A stretch of 21,456 bases of DNA. Source: Roseibacillus sp. (GTDB taxonomy: Bacteria > Verrucomicrobiota > Verrucomicrobiia > Verrucomicrobiales > Akkermansiaceae). Both the position numbers and the translations under genes were made by a program. The notes below the pieces were generated by a model. That model saw only the letters and a list, made by a program, of their open reading frames with translations, did not search any database and was not told where the DNA came from. Positions 1 through 7,457 of the stretch are shown here, one piece after another. Numbering within the stretch: the stretch's first letter is position 1; every line of letters begins with the position of its first letter. The stretch is from NCBI GenBank assembly GCA_002729275.1, contig PBTP01000086.1, forward strand, positions 14,425-35,880, in the 5' to 3' direction.

Positions 1-249
1 TTCTTTGAGGAAGACTCTCACAAGAAGTCTAAGAATGGAACGCTTATGAGGGCAAAGGTTGACGGTATGGTGTATGGGCAATTCAGGAAAGAGAATGGAG
101 CTCCAGCTGAGGCGCTATTTCAGCGAATTCTCCAAAATTTCAAGGGAGAGCTCGTTGAGCTTGTTGATGATGAGCCCGAAAGTAATGGGGAAAATGTGGA
201 CAACTCTGGTTCAGATCAACGAGTTGAAGGAGTCCGGTCCCAAGAGTGA
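1..249 (+). CDS. C-terminal end of an unrecognised protein (5' end outside window)
   Basis: The reading frame is open from base 1 and ends at the TGA at 247-249, giving 82 visible residues. An internal ATG at 46 exists, but the frame runs upstream of it without a stop, so this is better read as the 3' end of a longer gene. The first half is basic and mixed in character (KKSKNGTLMRAKVDG, then a possible helix around ALFQRILQNF). The last 30 residues are acidic and polar and look disordered. I do not recognise the family and do not assign a function. It lies 67 bases upstream of the acyl carrier protein gene on the same strand, so it may share its transcript. Confidence 0.55.
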   Translation, partial: FFEEDSHKKSKNGTLMRAKVDGMVYGQFRKENGAPAEALFQRILQNFKGELVELVDDEPESNGENVDNSGSDQRVEGVRSQE

Positions 250-316
250 TTTTTCGGGGTTGCCAATTGGGGTGAGGAGAGATAATTCAAGGGAAGCGAA
301 TAAACGCTAAAGAGAC

Positions 317-556
317 ATGTCAGAATCAAGCGAAGAGAAGGTCAAAGGTATCATCGTAGAGCAACTTGGAGTGAGCGCCGACAAGGTGACACGTGAGGCA
401 AAAGTGGTGGAGGACCTTGGAGCAGATTCCCTCGATGCAGTCGAGCTGGTAATGGCTGTTGAAGAGGAGTTTGGTGTTGAAGTGCCTGATGATGAGGCCG
501 AAGGACTCACCACGGTCGGGGCGATCATTGACTACGTGGCGAAGTCCAGTTCCTGA
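317..556 (+). CDS. acpP: Acyl carrier protein
   Basis: This 79-residue protein carries growing acyl chains as thioesters on a 4'-phosphopantetheine arm during type II fatty-acid synthesis in the cytoplasm. The arm attaches to the serine of the DSL motif, here Ser38 in [17 protein letters not shown], which matches the family signature closely. Length, acidic composition and the helix-II sequence after the serine are all typical of AcpP. The ATG at 317 follows AAAGAGAC, a weak ribosome-binding site, and gives the usual N-terminus. A strong hairpin terminator follows 28 bases after the stop. No fab genes are visible here; accA, which supplies malonyl-CoA to the same pathway, lies about 1.6 kb downstream on the same strand but beyond this terminator. 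Confidence 0.97.
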   Translation: MSESSEEKVKGIIVEQLGVSADKVTREAKVVEDLGADSLDAVELVMAVEEEFGVEVPDDEAEGLTTVGAIIDYVAKSSS

Positions 557-584
557 AGGATTCCAAGGGAAGATTTCAGTGTGC

Positions 585-611
585 AGGGCGGGTCCATGGG
601 CCTGCCCTTTT
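585..611 (+). terminator. Intrinsic terminator after acpP
   Basis: An 8-bp stem is formed by AGGGCGGG (585-592) and CCTGCCCT (601-608), with one G-T wobble and an 8-base loop, followed by a short T run (608-611). It lies 28 bases past the acpP stop and 44 bases before the next start codon, where a factor-independent terminator for acpP would be expected. The T run is short, so termination may be partial. Confidence 0.75.
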
Positions 612-654
612 CGTTATCGTAGCATTGGAAAATTACTGATGGAGAAATCAAAGA

Positions 655-1173
655 ATGTATTCACCAGATGATATTCAATATGCGCTGGAAACAACCCGCG
701 TAATTTACGAGCCTGATCGCCGTATTGATACCTTCGGGGACACCCGATTCGAGTTCCTGCTCCTGAGTGAGTTGATGGATTCGGTAGGTAGAGTTCGGAT
801 TCGATCTGGAGAGGTAGAGGCGAACAAACCGACAATCATCAAGCCAGAGGCATACAGCGGCATCGAGTTTGAGGGGTTTAGCGACGAGGCAAATCGTTTT
901 CACGAGTGGCTGGAAGAGCAGGGGGCAAAAATCGCCATGGTGAACTACCAGTTCAAGCGGGGCGAGGTGAGAGAGGAGCTGCTGCACGATTCAATGGAAG
1001 CAGTTCGGGAGCGGGTTCTTGAGGATGCTCGGAGGGCGGGCAACCCCATGCAGGTTGTTATCGAGGGAGTGGACGATGCCTGGGAGATCAGTCTTCTTCG
1101 GTTTATCTTTGAGATCGTTGACAAGAGCTCGGAAATTAATGCATTCGATTTTAAACGGAAAGGTCTGCTTTAG
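655..1173 (+). CDS. Conserved hypothetical protein
   Basis: This 172-residue soluble protein has no signal peptide or membrane segment. The ATG at 655 has GGAGA nine bases upstream, a good ribosome-binding site. The sequence alternates charged helices and short strands: DDIQYALETTRVIYEPDRRIDTF near the start would be partly helical, and the C-terminal half (FKRGEVREELLHDSMEAVRERVLEDARR) is strongly helical. No catalytic motif or cofactor-binding signature stands out. Composition and codon use look like the neighbouring housekeeping genes, so it is likely a lineage gene rather than a recent arrival. It sits between the acpP terminator and the LysM gene, so transcription probably starts in the gap at 612-654. 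I do not recognise a function. Confidence 0.8.
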   Translation: MYSPDDIQYALETTRVIYEPDRRIDTFGDTRFEFLLLSELMDSVGRVRIRSGEVEANKPTIIKPEAYSGIEFEGFSDEANRFHEWLEEQGAKIAMVNYQFKRGEVREELLHDSMEAVRERVLEDARRAGNPMQVVIEGVDDAWEISLLRFIFEIVDKSSEINAFDFKRKGLL

Positions 1174-1253
1174 GCCTTCCCTTATCGGGCAGGCAGGCTG
1201 CATGGCAGCGAAGAGCTCTGCAGCAGGTTGGGGTGGGGTGTCCATCTGAGTTT

Positions 1254-2102
1254 ATGATCGGAATCATCAAGGTCATTGCGGCGGCAATTGTTTTGGCAGT
1301 GCTCGCTGCAACTTTTTTTCTCGTTGAACGATTGAGAGAAGAGAGTGCTTCGCCCCAACTGGGTGTGGTCCCGGAGATTCCCTCAGGTGTGACTCTCGTA
1401 AAGCCCGGGGAAATTGCGTTTGATCGGGCAAGGGAGCTGCTCGCCACTGGCCAATTCAAGGAGGCTCGTGAGAAACTGGAATTTCTGGTCGGAGTCTACC
1501 CGTCTTCCTTGAGGGCCTCCGAAGCGCGGAGAATTCTTGGAGAACTCAATCTCGATGACCTTCTGTCGACAGAGGTGATGGAGGGAAAGCTGATGTATAA
1601 GGTGAAATCGGGAGATAATTTCACCCGAATCGCGCAAAGCCATGACACGACTCTTGATTGCATCATGCACATGAACGGACTGCAGCGAATGGATAAGCTT
1701 TTCCCTGGTGATGAGCTCGTCCTCCTTCCCTTGAATTTTAATATTAAAATTGATGTTCCGAGGAAGCTTCTGAGTCTCTACCGAGAGGGACGTCTCCTAA
1801 AGTCCTACGAGCTGCTCCATGCAAAAGCCCGCGAGGGAGGCGGGGAGCTTAGATCGAAGATTGGGCAGAAGATCGGCCTCCTTGCGAGCGGCGGGAGTGT
1901 CTCTCCGGTCAAGTTTGAGAGTTATCGAAATGCGAGGAAAGTATTGATTCTCGATCACCGTGGGCTGCAATTGCGTGAGGTTACAGACTCTGACCAGGAA
2001 GAAGTGAGCAGGGGGTTTTTCCTTTCAGGGGCCGATATTGAGGAATTAGCCCTTCTTTTAAGAGTTGGTAACGAGGTGGAAGTCCGCTTTGCTAAGAGGT
2101 AG
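1254..2102 (+). CDS. Membrane-anchored TPR-like/LysM protein with a degenerate L,D-transpeptidase-like domain
   Basis: From the ATG at 1254 this is 282 residues. Residues 3-24 form one hydrophobic segment (signal anchor). Residues 55-100 look like a tetratricopeptide-type helical pair (FDRARELLATGQFKEAREKL). Residues about 115-160 are a LysM domain (YKVKSGDNFTRIAQSHDTT ... LFPGDELVLLP), which binds peptidoglycan glycan chains. Residues 162-280 resemble the YkuD/L,D-transpeptidase fold: the start (IKIDVPRKLLSLYREGRLLKSYE) and the end (SRGFFLSGADIEELALLLRVG) align with family signatures, but the essential HGC is RGF (253-255). It is therefore probably non-catalytic and may recognise the cell wall. 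A GTG at 1233 is an alternative start adding seven residues; neither site is strong. accA follows 11 bases later. Confidence 0.85.
   Translation: MIGIIKVIAAAIVLAVLAATFFLVERLREESASPQLGVVPEIPSGVTLVKPGEIAFDRARELLATGQFKEAREKLEFLVGVYPSSLRASEARRILGELNLDDLLSTEVMEGKLMYKVKSGDNFTRIAQSHDTTLDCIMHMNGLQRMDKLFPGDELVLLPLNFNIKIDVPRKLLSLYREGRLLKSYELLHAKAREGGGELRSKIGQKIGLLASGGSVSPVKFESYRNARKVLILDHRGLQLREVTDSDQEEVSRGFFLSGADIEELALLLRVGNEVEVRFAKR
1734..1751. repeat. 18-bp perfect A/T palindrome inside the LysM gene
   Basis: AATTTTAATATTAAAATT reads identically on both strands and contains only A and T, inside a gene of mixed composition. It encodes NFNIKI at the junction between the LysM and transpeptidase-like domains. 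It may be chance driven by codons for that strand, or a protein-binding or internal promoter site ahead of accA. No function is shown. Confidence 0.5.
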
Positions 2103-2113
2103 AATCAGCGACA

Positions 2114-3085
2114 ATGAACGACAGAAGTGTGCGTCCCGAACCCCTCGACTTCGAAAAGCCGATTGCCGAGCTTGAGAGTGAATTGGAACATATGCGCGAG
2201 AAGGCCCAGTCAGGAAACATGGAGCTCAGCGCGGAGATCTCGGCGCTCGAGGGGAAACTGGGGGAGCTGCGACAAGACATCTACGAGAATCTCACCCCCT
2301 GGCAGCGTGTGCAGATAGCGAGGCATACGGCACGCCCGTTCATGCTCGATTATCTTACTGAGGCCTTTGATGACTTCTGTGAATTACATGGAGACCGTCT
2401 TGTCGGCGATGACCATGCCATGCCAGCTGGATTCGCGATGCTAGAGGGCCGCAGGTGTGTTGTGATAGGGCATCAGAAGGGCAGGAATACGAAAGAAAAT
2501 CTTCAGCGGAATTTTGGAAGTGCGCATCCCGAGGGTTACAGGAAGGCCTTGCGACTGATGAAGATGGCGGAGAAGTTTGGACTCCCTGTCATTTCAATGA
2601 TCGACACTCCCGGGGCATTTCCTGGTATCGGTGCTGAGGAGCGCAACATCGCGGAGGCTATTGCCCGGAATTTGAGAGAAATGATGGATTTGAAAACGCC
2701 CATCGTAACGGTGGTGCTCGGGGAGGGAGGCTCTGGAGGTGCGCTGGGAATTGGTGTAGCTGATCGAGTTCTCATGTTGGAGAATTCTTATTACTCTGTC
2801 ATCAGCCCCGAGGGCTGTGCTGCAATTCTTTGGAAGCATCGCAAGCATGCGCCTGAAGCGGCCGAAGCGATGCGTCTTACCGCAGAGGACCTTGCTGCGA
2901 TGAATCTGGTGGATGAAGTGATTCCGGAGCCCGTTGGGGGAGCCCATCACGATGTCCGTTCTGTATCCCGCAGTCTCAAGGAGGCGTTAATACGCCATGT
3001 TGATGCTTTGAGCGATCTCTCTGAACGAGAGTTGCTGGATGCGCGGTATGGTAAGTTCCGCGAAGCAGGCCAATGGAATGGTTAG
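2114..3085 (+). CDS. accA: Acetyl-CoA carboxylase carboxyltransferase subunit alpha
   Basis: AccA pairs with AccD to transfer the carboxyl group from biotin on AccB to acetyl-CoA, making malonyl-CoA, the committed step of fatty-acid synthesis. At 323 residues it has the usual length. The family signatures are present: the N-terminal helical region (DFEKPIAELESELEHMREK), LTPWQRVQIARHTARP, the RNFGSAHPEGYRKALRLMK stretch, IDTPGAFPGIGAEERN, and GEGGSGGALGIGVADRVLM, where the tandem glycines form the oxyanion-hole region of the crotonase-like fold. The C-terminus (YYSVISPEGCAAILWK) is standard. The ATG at 2114 lies 11 bases after the LysM stop, with AAGAGG about 14 bases upstream, so the two are probably cotranscribed. 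accD is not in the window. Confidence 0.97.
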   Translation: MNDRSVRPEPLDFEKPIAELESELEHMREKAQSGNMELSAEISALEGKLGELRQDIYENLTPWQRVQIARHTARPFMLDYLTEAFDDFCELHGDRLVGDDHAMPAGFAMLEGRRCVVIGHQKGRNTKENLQRNFGSAHPEGYRKALRLMKMAEKFGLPVISMIDTPGAFPGIGAEERNIAEAIARNLREMMDLKTPIVTVVLGEGGSGGALGIGVADRVLMLENSYYSVISPEGCAAILWKHRKHAPEAAEAMRLTAEDLAAMNLVDEVIPEPVGGAHHDVRSVSRSLKEALIRHVDALSDLSERELLDARYGKFREAGQWNG

Positions 3086-3123
3086 AAGGCGGTGTTTCCT
3101 TCGAAAATGGTTTTTCAACCCGG

Positions 3124-5430
3124 CTAGTTGAGGTCACTCTCCTTGTAAGGCACTCCCTGCTGGGATTTGTTCCTTTCCCGGGATTCCCTGACGAAGGATT
3201 CCTCAACTTGGTTTGACCGATTACTCCACGCGTGACGAGTGAAGGTCAAAATATCCGCAATGTCCTGATCGGAAATTGTAGGATTCATAGACAAGCCCGG
3301 CATTGCGCCGGGAGGCGCATAGCGCTTGCCCGAGACCATAATTGGTCCCTGGAGCCCGTGGAGGAGAACTTTTGTCAGCCGAGTGGTATTTCCTGTCACC
3401 CAATCTGACTCATCAAGAGGTGGTCCGAGATTGTCAAGCCCTGCGCCATCAGCGCCATGGCATCCAATGCAGGCTGCTCGCCCCATGTAGAGTTTTTCTC
3501 CCCTTTGGAACGAGGCAAGATGCGGACCCTTTATCTTGGGAGGCGCCACTTTTCTGAGATTTTTCTGGAGAGCTTCCTGTAGCCACTTGTCCAGGCTGCT
3601 GTTATTGAATCTTCCATTATTTACACCCAAGAATACGGCCTCGCGGTCCTTAAGGCCTGTAAAAGCAGCCTCCTTTACGATTGGGTTGCTCCCGTTTTCT
3701 TTAAGGGTGCTGACAAGAGCCTCGAGAGCCTTCGAGGTTCCAGTATCTGCCAACAGGCGTGCTTTGTAGATTGAGGATTCCGCACCGGCCTTGAATGCTG
3801 CCACCGCCGTCACAAGAGAGTTTTTCTCTCTCTGATTCAGCGAAAGGGCCGCCATGAGCGCCGAGGAGGAAAACTTCTCGCTGCCGGACTTCAGCGTGAA
3901 TGCAACATGCTCGGCCTTGAGAAGGTTAAGTCCCTCGAGACACCAGAGAGCATGCAGTCTGCCGAGTTTGTGATTGCTCTCGAGAACCTTGACAAGGCGG
4001 GCTTCGCTCTGAGTGTTCCCACGCTCGACAATGAGGCGCTGGGCCGTGTCCCGCCACCATCCATTGGGATGATTGAGATAGGGGATCAGATCGTCTGCAG
4101 AGAGCTTGCCAAGCCTCGGTGCGGGGCCCCGCGGCTTGTTCTTGTGCCGGATTCTGTAAATACGCCCATGCCCATTTGCCGGCTTATCCAGTCCTCGACT
4201 CATAATCTGTTTGCGGAGATAGGAAGTGACGTATGTCCGGTGCTGGATGATCCCATGATACATATCGAGAATGTAGAGAGAATTATCCGGTGCGGTGTAG
4301 GCATTAACTGGTCGGAATCTTTCGTCGGTTGAGGCCAGAAACTCTTTCTCTCCGAAGGTGTGTTCACCGACGATTGCTCCTTCTCCGTCCTCGACGCTGA
4401 TCGCTTTCACCAGATTGCCGGTGGCCTCTGTGATGAAGGCTGTTCCATAGAGTTGCTCTCCAAGGCCGTTGCTCCGGAAAATTGTCAATCCGGAGGCCCC
4501 GGTGGCATTGATGAGCTTGTAGTTCTCTGGGGAAATCGTGCCGCGCTGGTAGCCCCGGTTTACTCCCGGAGTGACGCGAATCGGCCAGACCCGGTTCGAG
4601 CTGACGCGTGCCGAAATGCCAGCTTTCATTTTGGCGTTTGGATTGCCGAAGGCAATGTTGGGAAAAGTATAATCTCCCACCAACAGGGTGCTGTTGCTGT
4701 TGTGAAAGAGTCTGCCGTAGTCGTCACGATCCAGACCCCACTGGCCACGGAAATGAGTTTTCTCCATGACCCACCGGTCTTGAACTTTCTTGTATCGTCG
4801 ATCTGACTTCGCGTTGTAGATCCAGTTATCCAAGCCGAGAACCAGACTGTTTGCCTTATGTTCGACATTTCCTCCACGGGCATACTCCTCGTCCACCATA
4901 ACTCGTTTTCCGACCGGCTTAAGTCCGCTACGTTTTTGAAAGAATAGGCTCTCTTGGTTTGCCCAGAGAATGCCGTCATCGAGGAGGTAGAGGCTGCGAG
5001 GCAGAAGAAGTTTGTCTAGGAATACCACACGTTGATCGACCCTTCCATCGCCGTTGGTATCGGACAATACGACGATCCGTCCCTGAGCGATGTCCTCACC
5101 GGTTCCGTCGATATCGCGCATATAACCAACGAGCTCGCAGATCCACATCCGGCCATCGGAGTCAAACTTCATCATACAAGGCATGTCGACAAACGGCTCA
5201 GTCGCAACTGGCTCGATAACAAATCCTGGAGCAAGCTCGAAGGCTTTGAGAGCCTCTTCGATTTTCAGGAAAGGGGCCGGAGGAATCACGTCTTCAGGCA
5301 CGAAACTAGCCATATTGTGCCCCTTGCGGTCTCCCTGCTGGGCGACGAGGGGCGAGGCCAGTAGGGCTAGAAGGACAGCCCGGAATGTTAGTCTGACGAA
5401 ACACATGGGGATTATAATTGCACGATACAC
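3124..5430 (-). CDS. PVC-type dehydrogenase beta-propeller with HEAT-like repeats and C-terminal cytochrome c domain
   Basis: A 768-residue exported protein of the large PVC family that joins a putative sugar or polyol dehydrogenase propeller to a c-type haem domain. Residues 1-30 are a signal peptide ending near LVAQQ. About 55-430 is the propeller, with the typical FDSDGRMWICELVGYM, SDTNGDGRVDQ and LDNWIYNAKSDRRY stretches. About 440-620 is helical and HEAT-like (GRLHALWCLEGLNLLK). The haem motif is C654-I-G-C657-H658, and a later AMPGLSM may hold the methionine ligand. Substrate is not predictable. The start at 5430 is GTG with a GGGAA-like site upstream; the ATG at 5406 also gives a good signal peptide. 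It converges on accA with 38 bases between them and lies 51 bases behind the TatD gene, so it may be read through from it. Confidence 0.93.
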   Translation of the reverse strand: MYRAIIIPMCFVRLTFRAVLLALLASPLVAQQGDRKGHNMASFVPEDVIPPAPFLKIEEALKAFELAPGFVIEPVATEPFVDMPCMMKFDSDGRMWICELVGYMRDIDGTGEDIAQGRIVVLSDTNGDGRVDQRVVFLDKLLLPRSLYLLDDGILWANQESLFFQKRSGLKPVGKRVMVDEEYARGGNVEHKANSLVLGLDNWIYNAKSDRRYKKVQDRWVMEKTHFRGQWGLDRDDYGRLFHNSNSTLLVGDYTFPNIAFGNPNAKMKAGISARVSSNRVWPIRVTPGVNRGYQRGTISPENYKLINATGASGLTIFRSNGLGEQLYGTAFITEATGNLVKAISVEDGEGAIVGEHTFGEKEFLASTDERFRPVNAYTAPDNSLYILDMYHGIIQHRTYVTSYLRKQIMSRGLDKPANGHGRIYRIRHKNKPRGPAPRLGKLSADDLIPYLNHPNGWWRDTAQRLIVERGNTQSEARLVKVLESNHKLGRLHALWCLEGLNLLKAEHVAFTLKSGSEKFSSSALMAALSLNQREKNSLVTAVAAFKAGAESSIYKARLLADTGTSKALEALVSTLKENGSNPIVKEAAFTGLKDREAVFLGVNNGRFNNSSLDKWLQEALQKNLRKVAPPKIKGPHLASFQRGEKLYMGRAACIGCHGADGAGLDNLGPPLDESDWVTGNTTRLTKVLLHGLQGPIMVSGKRYAPPGAMPGLSMNPTISDQDIADILTFTRHAWSNRSNQVEESFVRESRERNKSQQGVPYKESDLN

Positions 5431-5481
5431 TGCGAGTTCCCAACGAAAATGTAGCGAAGACTATTTTGTGGAACTCTTTGT

Positions 5482-6297
5482 TTAGGAGAGCTTCACAGGG
5501 AAAAAAGAGTGGAAATTTTTGGATATGAGGGAGCGAAGTTGCGATTCTTCGATTTCGAGGGTTTTCGCCAATCCTTCCATTACGCTTAAGAGGTTCGCCG
5601 GATGATTCATGGGGGCAACGCCAGAGTTTTTAAGGGCGTACCTCCGGTGATTCTCGGGCGGCAACATATCTGGAGCGTCAGTCTCAACCATGACTCGGTG
5701 TGGAGGAATGCGCCTGAAGGCCTCTCGGACCCTTCCCTTGTTTTCACGGAGAAAATAACCCGAGAATGAGAAATAGGCGCCAAGATCGACCAGCTCGGGA
5801 ACCAGCTCGGGTGAGCCCCCATAGGAGTGGAGAAGGAATCCGCGGTCCGGGAGGTGATTTTTCTTCAGGATGTCGAGAAGAGGACCCCACGCCTTCAGGC
5901 AATGGATGGAGATAGGAAGGTTATGTTCTGCCGCCAGAGTCAGTTGCGAGACGAAGACCTCCTTCTGCTCCTCGATGTTCGGATCGTGCACCCAGCGGTC
6001 TAGACCACACTCACCAACATACACACTGCCAGGGTCACTGGTGATGGCGGACGTCATTCTCTCAAGCCAGTTGTCGCTGCGAGAAGAAATCTTCCATGGA
6101 TGGAGGCCGACTGATGGGAGGATTAGCTCTGGGTTGGCACGGGCTAGCTCCAGAACCCTGTCCCAATCACTTTCGCACGTTCCATTCACAACACAGTGGG
6201 CAATACCTACGTCCTGCATGGCCGAAAGGATGTCCGGAAGTTCCTCGAGAAGCCGGTGATCTTGAAGGTGATTATGAGCATCGTAGAGAGGGCTCAT
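5482..6297 (-). CDS. TatD-family metal-dependent hydrolase
   Basis: A 271-residue cytoplasmic TIM-barrel hydrolase of the TatD family; characterised members are metal-dependent deoxyribonucleases or exonucleases. All the metal ligands are visible: H8 and H10 in DAHNH, E96 in VGECGLD, H132 in SIHC, H157 in LLHSYGG and D207 in ETDAPD. The sequence is somewhat divergent from classical TatD/YcfH (LHPWKI and the C-terminal region differ), so the exact substrate is uncertain. The ATG overlaps the mnmH stop in an ATGA junction (6294-6297), which suggests translational coupling with the tRNA-modification gene. The PVC-type dehydrogenase gene follows 51 bases downstream. Confidence 0.93.
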   Translation of the reverse strand: MSPLYDAHNHLQDHRLLEELPDILSAMQDVGIAHCVVNGTCESDWDRVLELARANPELILPSVGLHPWKISSRSDNWLERMTSAITSDPGSVYVGECGLDRWVHDPNIEEQKEVFVSQLTLAAEHNLPISIHCLKAWGPLLDILKKNHLPDRGFLLHSYGGSPELVPELVDLGAYFSFSGYFLRENKGRVREAFRRIPPHRVMVETDAPDMLPPENHRRYALKNSGVAPMNHPANLLSVMEGLAKTLEIEESQLRSLISKNFHSFFPVKLS

Positions 6298-7418
6298 GGC
6301 GCTGGAAATTCCTCTGCCTTGCTCAAGGTGCAGGCAGCATTCCGGTAGCTCGTGGTGGAGTGGTCGGAGAGAGCTAGCTGGCTTGCCGGAGGCTGGTAGT
6401 TGGAATTGGCACTACCTGGCTGCCGGTAGCAGAGGTCGTAATGGTTCTCGAGCAATGAAGTAACAAAATCAGGCCACGCTCGACGAGCGATCTGCTCTTG
6501 CCATATCTGTAATTGAGCACGTCCGCGTATTCTTCCGAGAGGTTCAATTACTTCGGATAGGGATTCGGGGGTTTCGAGGAAATGACGGTAACTTTCCAAG
6601 AGCAAAAGGACGCGTTCTCTGATTGGGAGGGTAAGCTCAATCACATTGGAGCGGGCAAGCCTTTGCCAGAGAGCAGGAGGAAGATAGACCGAGCCAATCC
6701 GGTTTGATTCGGCTTCCAGATAGATTGGTCGGTCAGGATCCATGCTGGCAAGTTGGGAGTGGAGGCAGGTCTCAAACCTGCGCTGGGTGGGCTGTGGTCC
6801 AACCGACCCGAGTAACGACCCCCGATGGTTGGCCATCTTCTCGAGGTCAATCGTTTGCTGGCCTGCTTCCTCCAGGGCCGCCAGAAGAAGGGTTTTCCCG
6901 ACCCCTGTGAGGCCGCCAATCACGCGTAATTCCAATGAGGGATGCGCAAGACGGCTGACAAGATCATCCATCACAAACCGCCGATAGGCTTTGTATCCAC
7001 CCTCAAGAGTTCTTGCTCGCCAACCGACGGACCTGAGTATGGTAGCGACAGCGGAGGAGCGTTGCCCGCCCCGCCAACAGTAAATTAAGGGAGCCCACTT
7101 TGGGTCGGTGTTGCGCAAGGGCCCGGAGAGGTAGTTAGCAATTGCCTGACTGACATGGCCAGCACCCAGTCTCCGCCCCTTGAAGGCGCTTTCCTTGTAG
7201 AGGGTCCCTACTTCAACGCGTTGTTCGTTGGTCAGGACTGGGAGGTTTCGCGCTCCAGGGAGGTGGTCCTCCGCAAATTCCTGGGGCGTGCGCACGTCGA
7301 TTACCTCGTCAAAATCGGAGAGGTCAATCGGGAGTGATACAGACTCTAACGGGGTAAGGGACATATTCCGTGGAACGGGAGAGGGGAGGGAGGATCCGAA
7401 GAATGATTGTTCCGCCAT
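6294..7418 (-). CDS. mnmH: tRNA 2-selenouridine synthase
   Basis: MnmH (SelU, YbbB) replaces sulfur with selenium in 2-thiouridine at the wobble position of certain tRNAs, by way of a geranylated intermediate, using selenophosphate. The N-terminal half is a rhodanese domain (DVRTPQEFAEDHLPGARNLP, residues 41-60) with catalytic Cys114 in CWRGGQRS. The second half is a P-loop domain with Walker A GGLTGVGKT (168-176). At 374 residues it is of normal length. The start at 7418 gives an 18-residue extension before another methionine at 7364 (MSLTPLES), which is closer to where homologues usually begin and may be the true start. No selD is in the window, although selenophosphate synthetase would be needed elsewhere in the genome. 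It overlaps the TatD gene by four bases. Confidence 0.93.
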   Translation of the reverse strand: MAEQSFFGSSLPSPVPRNMSLTPLESVSLPIDLSDFDEVIDVRTPQEFAEDHLPGARNLPVLTNEQRVEVGTLYKESAFKGRRLGAGHVSQAIANYLSGPLRNTDPKWAPLIYCWRGGQRSSAVATILRSVGWRARTLEGGYKAYRRFVMDDLVSRLAHPSLELRVIGGLTGVGKTLLLAALEEAGQQTIDLEKMANHRGSLLGSVGPQPTQRRFETCLHSQLASMDPDRPIYLEAESNRIGSVYLPPALWQRLARSNVIELTLPIRERVLLLLESYRHFLETPESLSEVIEPLGRIRGRAQLQIWQEQIARRAWPDFVTSLLENHYDLCYRQPGSANSNYQPPASQLALSDHSTTSYRNAACTLSKAEEFPAP

Positions 7419-7426
7419 AATGGCGG
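7412..7426. repeat. 15-bp inverted repeat over the upstream mnmH start codon
   Basis: CCGCCATAATGGCGG is a perfect 7-bp inverted repeat with a one-base centre. It includes the first candidate start codon of mnmH (7416-7418). A hairpin in mRNA would be strained by the short loop, so a DNA-binding site is more plausible than an RNA structure. If it is an operator, the later start at 7364 becomes more likely. Chance occurrence is possible. Confidence 0.3.
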
Positions 7427-7457
7427 CCTGACGTGCCTTTTTTGGGCCTCGCAGTTG

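Noticed and set aside
59..310. 83-residue frame overlapping the first partial gene
   Set aside because: It overlaps the frame that is open from base 1, has no plausible ribosome-binding site and shows no recognisable protein pattern.
3083..3101. GAAGG/CCTTC hairpin between accA and the dehydrogenase gene
   Set aside because: Only 5 bp of stem and no adjoining T run on either strand, so I do not call it a terminator.
3907..4332. Open frame of 141 residues on the plus strand
   Set aside because: It lies wholly opposite the PVC-type dehydrogenase, whose motifs are unmistakable. It is a shadow of that codon pattern.
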